DNA of 10,194 nucleotides from NCBI GenBank assembly GCA_014804915.1, contig JAAUYW010000149.1, positions 1 through 10,194 of the forward strand, given 5' to 3'. Below, piece after piece: positions 7,519 to 10,194 of the stretch (position 1 is its first letter; every line of letters begins with the position of its first letter). The position numbers were made by a program, and so were the translations under genes. Origin of the DNA: Desulfovibrio sp. Its GTDB lineage: Bacteria; Desulfobacterota; Desulfovibrionia; Desulfovibrionales; Desulfovibrionaceae. The notes under the pieces are model-generated. The model was not told the origin of the DNA. It worked only from the letters and a program-made list of their open reading frames with translations, and ran no database searches.

Positions 7519-7998
7519 TCAGCTAAAATATTTCATGGAAGTTTTCTTTAATTCGGCAATGCTGCGTAAAACAGCGTATTCCGCATCAGGCCAGTTCCGG
7601 GCGAGTTCCCTCACTACCGCCTCGCATTCCGCGTCTGTGCGGCCATGCACCATTGTGTATAGGGTATAGGGCCACGCTGGGAAGCGGGATGGGCGAAAAT
7701 AGGCATGGGAAACATGGCGATGCCTGGCTGCGACTGGCCCCCATTGGTCAGCCTGAGCCTGTGTCGCCACCCAGGCGACCATTGCATTGCTGTTCCAGCC
7801 GCCGCGCTGATGGCGGATGCTTGCGCCGAACCGCCTGATAACGCCGGACTCTTTCAGCCTTTGCAAAAGCCCGATCACTTCCGCTTCTGTCGAGCCTGTC
7901 TCTCTGGCGATATCAGCATAGGGAGCCGGCGAATCAGGAAGATCTTCCTGGACAATGGCCAGAATCGCGCGCTCCCTGGCAGTGAGCCCGGATATCAT
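7519..7998 (-). CDS. ahbB: Siroheme decarboxylase subunit (AhbA/AhbB family, AhbB-like)
   Basis: A 159-aa Lrp/AsnC-like protein: an N-terminal winged-helix-like part (residues 5-55, [13 protein letters not shown] to [13 protein letters not shown]) followed by a ferredoxin-like domain. This family is often annotated as a transcription regulator, but [11 protein letters not shown] (55-65), NAMVAWV (71-77), [20 protein letters not shown] (96-115, split here by eye), MVHGR and the ending [10 protein letters not shown] are characteristic of siroheme decarboxylase. AhbA/AhbB together decarboxylate siroheme to 12,18-didecarboxysiroheme in the alternative heme pathway of sulfate reducers and archaea (established knowledge). 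The choice of the B subunit is a judgement; the partner subunit is not in this window. Its ATG overlaps the SLOG gene's TGA (ATGA), preceded closely by AAGGA. Confidence 0.88.
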   Translation of the reverse strand: MISGLTARERAILAIVQEDLPDSPAPYADIARETGSTEAEVIGLLQRLKESGVIRRFGASIRHQRGGWNSNAMVAWVATQAQADQWGPVAARHRHVSHAYFRPSRFPAWPYTLYTMVHGRTDAECEAVVRELARNWPDAEYAVLRSIAELKKTSMKYFS

Positions 7999-8561
7999 TC
8001 CTTTGCCTGGCGCACAAAGGAGCGCGCGAACAGATCCTGAATGGCTATGCGGCTGTTGTCTTCCAGAAAGCGGGTGCCTGTCGCTGCGAAATGGGGATGG
8101 GAAATCACGGATTTTTCAATTTCTGACCAGACGTCCTTTTGCCACTCAAACCATCTGCCTGAAGGCTGGTCAAACACCAGCAGCGGCTTGTTGCAGATTT
8201 TCGCAAATTCCGCGCCCCAGCCGGTGCCGCCCTTGACAGTGTTGTCAGGCTGGATGGAACCCACAACTATTACCTGGTCGCCGCTTGTCACCTGCCAGCA
8301 GATTGACTGCAAAACCTTGCGAAAATGGGGCGCGCGCGTATATTCGCGGTTCATGAGCCTTGATACATATGTAAGGCTTACGTCTTTCAGGGCCAGTTCT
8401 TCGGAAGTCAGCACACGCACGCCGCGGGTCCGCTCTATCTGGTGGCCTTCAAAGCTGAAATTCACTTCTTCTATGCCCCAGCTTTCGGCAAGCGCGCCAA
8501 AAAACTGCTCGGTGCCTGCGGCTCCGCCGCTATAAAGAACGCATTTTTTCGGATCAAGCAT
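7995..8561 (-). CDS. SLOG-superfamily (Rossmann-like) protein, function unknown
   Basis: A 188-aa cytoplasmic protein. It has features of the SLOG nucleotide-binding fold: VLYSGGAAGTEQFF (8-21) with the glycine-rich loop, LMNREY (69-74), VIVVGSIQP (97-105) after a hydrophobic strand, KGGTGWGAEFA (110-120), KPLLVFDQ (125-132) and HFAATGTRFL (157-166), which resembles the FAGIGTR-type closing motif of relatives. SLOG proteins bind nucleotides or related ligands, but the ligand here cannot be told. GGAGA lies about 6 nt before the ATG, supporting the start. It is first in the operon and overlaps the AhbB-like gene by 4 nt, suggesting a link to tetrapyrrole metabolism; that link is inference only. 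No membrane segment or signal peptide is seen. Confidence 0.72.
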   Translation of the reverse strand: MLDPKKCVLYSGGAAGTEQFFGALAESWGIEEVNFSFEGHQIERTRGVRVLTSEELALKDVSLTYVSRLMNREYTRAPHFRKVLQSICWQVTSGDQVIVVGSIQPDNTVKGGTGWGAEFAKICNKPLLVFDQPSGRWFEWQKDVWSEIEKSVISHPHFAATGTRFLEDNSRIAIQDLFARSFVRQAKE

Positions 8562-8809
8562 CTTGTTCTCCGCTTGTAACAGATTGTCCGCCTAGTCTGG
8601 CAGAAATCTCCACTTACGGCAAGGAAGTATTGCGCGCACTTCCCATTATGCGCAGGTATCGCCTTGCGCGGAGACTCCTGCCGGAGCTGTTATCAACCTG
8701 CCCTGACGCCTCTTTGCGCAGGATGCAAAAAAGGAATGGATTTTAACTTCACTGTGGGCTATTTTTGAACGCAAGCAAATAAAAGGCCTCCCCAGGGAGC
8801 AGGGATGGG

Positions 8810-8832
8810 ATTTAGCCTGTGGTTGGCTAAAT
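8810..8832 (+). promoter_or_regulatory. Perfect stem-loop ahead of dctP, candidate operator or leader structure
   Basis: ATTTAGCC (8810-8817) pairs exactly with GGCTAAAT (8825-8832) around a 7-nt loop. GG (8808-8809) can add pairs with CC (8835-8836) across a small bulge. It ends about 30 nt before the dctP ribosome site and is followed by TTTTT within 11 nt. It could be a repressor site or a structure in the mRNA leader; the sequence alone does not decide. Confidence 0.45.
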
Positions 8833-8861
8833 GTCCAATTTTTCTGGCTTGTCAGATAACG

Positions 8862-8868
8862 AAAGGAG
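8862..8868 (+). promoter_or_regulatory. Ribosome binding site fixing the dctP start
   Basis: AAAGGAG lies 8 nt before ATG 8877. It selects this start over the in-frame ATG 8805, which would place 24 extra residues before an otherwise standard signal peptide. Confidence 0.9.
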
Positions 8869-8876
8869 TAGTTTTG

Positions 8877-9899
8877 ATGAAAAGGCTTATCGCGCTGTTG
8901 CTTGCCGTTGGGTTGCTGGCTGGTTTCGCTCTTGTGAGCGCATCTGCGGCTGACGCGGCTACCACAATCAAGATTGCCGGCATGAAACCGGAGGGCGAAC
9001 CCGAAACCATTGGCATGCATCAGTTTGGCAAATACCTTAATGAGCTTTCAAATGGCAAATATGTTGTCCAGGTGTTCCCCAATTCGCAGCTGGGCAAGGA
9101 AGATTCCTATATTGACCAGACGAGGCGCGGCATAATCCAGATGTGCGCTACAGGCACGCAGATGTCCAAGTTCCATCCCGCAATGGCAATGCTTGAAACG
9201 CCAATGCTTTATGACGATCTTGACCATGCCCATCGCGCCATGAACGGCAAGACTTTCGATCTTATCAATGATGGCTTCGCGGAAAAATCCGGCATGCGCA
9301 CCCTGAACGCGTTTCCGCTTGGCTACCGCCATTTTTATACCAAGAAGCCTGTAAGCGGCATTGACGATGTCAAGGGGCTCAAGATGCGCGTGCCCAATAT
9401 TCCCCTTTATACCAATTTTGCAAAGGAAGCGGGCATAAGCGGCCAGCCAATGCCGTTTGCTGAAGTGCCGGGCGCGCTTGACCAGGGCGTCATCGATGGC
9501 GGCGACAGCCCGCTTTCAGATATTGTCGCCCTGAAAATGTATGAAATCACTCCCGAAATCACCAAGACGGGCCATATTCTTGTCATTCATTCCCTGTTTA
9601 TAAATGACAAGTTCTACAATTCCCTGCCCGAGCAGGACAAGCAGTGGTTCGATGAAGCCGCAAAGCGCGCGGCAGAGGATGTGTGGGAGCTGGTAAAGCA
9701 GGGCGACATCAAGGCTGAGGAGGCGATCAAGCAGGGCGGCGGCCATGTTACCGAGCCCAGCGCCGAACTCAAGCAGTACATGAAGGATGCCGGAGTGCGC
9801 AGCTGGTCCCTGTTCACGGATCCTAAGAGCAAGCAGCATGTGCCGAATGCCCAGGCGATTTTGGACAGCGCCGCTTCCTATCGCGAGGCAGCCAATTAG
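8877..9899 (+). CDS. dctP: TRAP transporter solute-binding protein, DctP family
   Basis: A 340-aa periplasmic receptor delivering an organic acid to a TRAP membrane pair. Residues 1-27 are a Sec signal peptide (MKR, long hydrophobic core, cut near ASA or ADA). Family features: TIKIAGMKPEGEP (30-42), FPNSQLGKEDSYIDQTRRG (67-85), GLKMRVPN (167-174) with the ligand-carboxylate arginine at R171, and EVPGALDQGVIDGGD (196-210) in the place of the usual EVYxALQxGVVDGxE. The changed residues in that loop (Pro for Tyr, Gly-Asp for Gln-Glu) may mean a different ligand; the ligand is not predictable. No dctQ or dctM is visible, although the gene running off the window edge is too short to exclude one. 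It is preceded by a long leader region and followed by a terminator-like structure. Confidence 0.94.
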   Translation: MKRLIALLLAVGLLAGFALVSASAADAATTIKIAGMKPEGEPETIGMHQFGKYLNELSNGKYVVQVFPNSQLGKEDSYIDQTRRGIIQMCATGTQMSKFHPAMAMLETPMLYDDLDHAHRAMNGKTFDLINDGFAEKSGMRTLNAFPLGYRHFYTKKPVSGIDDVKGLKMRVPNIPLYTNFAKEAGISGQPMPFAEVPGALDQGVIDGGDSPLSDIVALKMYEITPEITKTGHILVIHSLFINDKFYNSLPEQDKQWFDEAAKRAAEDVWELVKQGDIKAEEAIKQGGGHVTEPSAELKQYMKDAGVRSWSLFTDPKSKQHVPNAQAILDSAASYREAAN

Positions 9900-9912
9900 A
9901 AGAAGTTAGCAC

Positions 9913-9956
9913 AGGCGATGGGCGCCGCCTGGCTGCCCATCGCCTTGGGCGTTTTT
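9913..9956 (+). terminator. Terminator-like structure after dctP with an alternative fold
   Basis: A perfect 11-bp stem pairs 9913-9923 (AGGCGATGGGC) with 9935-9945 (GCCCATCGCCT) around an 11-nt loop. A second hairpin, GCCCA (9935-9939) with TGGGC (9946-9950), ends directly at GTTTTT and is the better intrinsic terminator. Both use 9935-9939, so they exclude each other, as in attenuators. The position, 14 nt after the dctP stop, fits transcription ending or partial read-through. Confidence 0.65.
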
Positions 9957-9973
9957 CACTTTGAAAATGCCCG

Positions 9974-9997
9974 GGCCGGCTGCCCTGGCAGACGGCC
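9974..9997 (+). repeat. GC-rich inverted repeat between dctP and the last gene
   Basis: GGCCG (9974-9978) and CTGCC (9980-9984) pair with GGCAG (9987-9991) and CGGCC (9993-9997), with one G/A mismatch and a two-base tip. No T-run follows. AGGCA/TGCCT (10012-10016 with 10021-10025) is a second small hairpin next to it. These may be part of a structured transcript end; no known RNA family is recognised. Confidence 0.4.
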
Positions 9998-10049
9998 GCC
10001 ATGTAGCCGCAAGGCATATTTGCCTGGCCCTTGAGCGGCGAAATGGGCG

Positions 10050-10074
10050 CTTTCAAATTTATATAATTTGAAAG
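10050..10074. promoter_or_regulatory. Perfect 25-bp palindrome centred on TATAAT, candidate operator/promoter of the last gene
   Basis: CTTTCAAATT (10050-10059) and AATTTGAAAG (10065-10074) are exact inverted repeats around TATAT. TATAAT at 10062-10067 is a perfect -10 element in the centre, about 35-40 nt before the start codon at 10108. No good -35 hexamer is found 16-18 nt upstream, so the promoter may need an activator. The palindrome does not match the Fur, Fnr/HcpR or Rex boxes I know. Confidence 0.6.
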
Positions 10075-10107
10075 TGAATCTTAATGAGTAGCACCCACGA
10101 GGTCTTT

Positions 10108-10194
10108 ATGCCCAATCAGCCAGATCCAGTAAAAAGGGATTGCGGGCCTGGAGATGACGAATACGCCCGCGTTCTTGACACCATACCCGAATCC
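10108..10194 (+). CDS. N-terminal fragment of an unidentified protein, cut by the window end
   Basis: An open frame runs to the last base (29 residues from ATG 10108). GAGG at 10099-10102 lies 5 nt before this ATG, favouring it over the in-frame ATG 10084, which has no ribosome site; an in-frame TGA at 10075-10077 bounds the 5' end. The N-terminus is acidic and polar (MPNQPDPVKRDCGPG, then DDEYARVLDTIPES). The VLDTIPES end resembles the first helix of many PAS domains in sensors and regulators. By context, a TRAP small membrane subunit (dctQ) is the other possibility. Neither can be decided from this length; no membrane segment is reached. Confidence 0.6.
   Translation, partial: MPNQPDPVKRDCGPGDDEYARVLDTIPES

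Larger units (their letters stand above)
8562..8876. other. 315-nt divergent intergenic region with small hairpins
   Basis: It separates the - strand SLOG-ahbB-hemL unit from the + strand dctP gene, so it must hold both promoters, but I find no convincing -35/-10 pair or sigma-54 site on either strand. It holds GCGCA/TGCGC (8650-8654 with 8665-8669), an adjacent GGAG/CTCC/GGAG series (about 8669-8686) that can pair two ways, CTCCC/GGGAG near 8788-8799, and the better stem-loop at 8810-8832. A 32-codon ORF from ATG 8648 has no ribosome site and no recognisable product. Confidence 0.5.

Noticed and set aside
7519..7998. Calling this gene an Lrp/AsnC transcription regulator.
   Set aside because: The sequence has the fold, but the [16 protein letters not shown] segment, the [10 protein letters not shown] ending and the location beside hemL fit siroheme decarboxylase better.
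8648..8746. 32-codon + strand ORF in the divergent region.
   Set aside because: It has no Shine-Dalgarno sequence, no signal or domain pattern, and very high Arg and Leu content.
8805..8876. Longer dctP starting at ATG 8805.
   Set aside because: The AAAGGAG site and the signal peptide both point to ATG 8877; the extra 24 residues would sit ahead of the signal peptide and come from the stem-loop region.
8646..9020. 124-codon - strand ORF opposite the dctP start region.
   Set aside because: It overlaps the ribosome site and signal-peptide codons of dctP, has no ribosome site of its own, and its composition (scattered Cys, Gln, Ser and Arg) looks like antisense translation.

Overview
The window reads as a chromosomal segment of a Desulfovibrionaceae-like sulfate reducer (Desulfovibrio and relatives). 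The inference rests on three things: a HisF of the long form I associate with Desulfovibrionales; a siroheme-decarboxylase subunit next to hemL, which points to C5 5-aminolevulinate synthesis feeding the siroheme-dependent alternative heme route; and a TRAP solute receptor beside these genes. The DNA is moderately GC-rich and uniform in codon use. I see no IS element, tRNA, rRNA, CRISPR array or frameshift.

Positions 1-5388 (+ strand) are a tightly packed run: the 3' part of an M24 (Xaa-Pro-type) peptidase, hisH, hisF, a larE-like sulfur transferase, alaC (alanine aminotransferase), cysE (serine O-acetyltransferase) and a 44-aa lipoprotein. Junctions are 3-6 nt gaps, a 32-nt overlap (hisH/hisF) or TGATG couplings (alaC/cysE, cysE/lipoprotein). 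Only larE-alaC has a real gap (55 nt). The theme is amino-acid supply (histidine, alanine, the cysteine precursor O-acetylserine) plus sulfur transfer. The run ends in hairpins at 5394-5432.

Positions 5522-8561 (- strand) hold two units. A SLOG-fold protein, AhbB-type siroheme decarboxylase subunit and hemL form a coupled tetrapyrrole operon, transcribed from 8561 down to 6240. Downstream of it, a ZraP/CpxP/Spy-like periplasmic metal-binding chaperone has its own control region: a consensus sigma-54 promoter (6070-6085) and, at about -86 and -129, two 15-bp dyads inside a 58-nt near-perfect inverted repeat. This looks like an enhancer for a ZraR-type activator and is the most interesting element here.

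Positions 8562-8876 are a 315-nt divergent intergenic region with several small hairpins. Positions 8877-9899 (+) encode a TRAP substrate-binding protein (DctP). It is followed by alternative hairpins, one terminator-like, then a perfect 25-bp palindrome centred on a TATAAT sequence. A coding region starts at about 10108 and runs off the window; its product cannot be identified from 29 residues. No clearly new multi-gene system is visible. The best leads are the sigma-54/enhancer region, the small lipoprotein, the SLOG protein in the heme operon, and the palindrome at 10050-10074.
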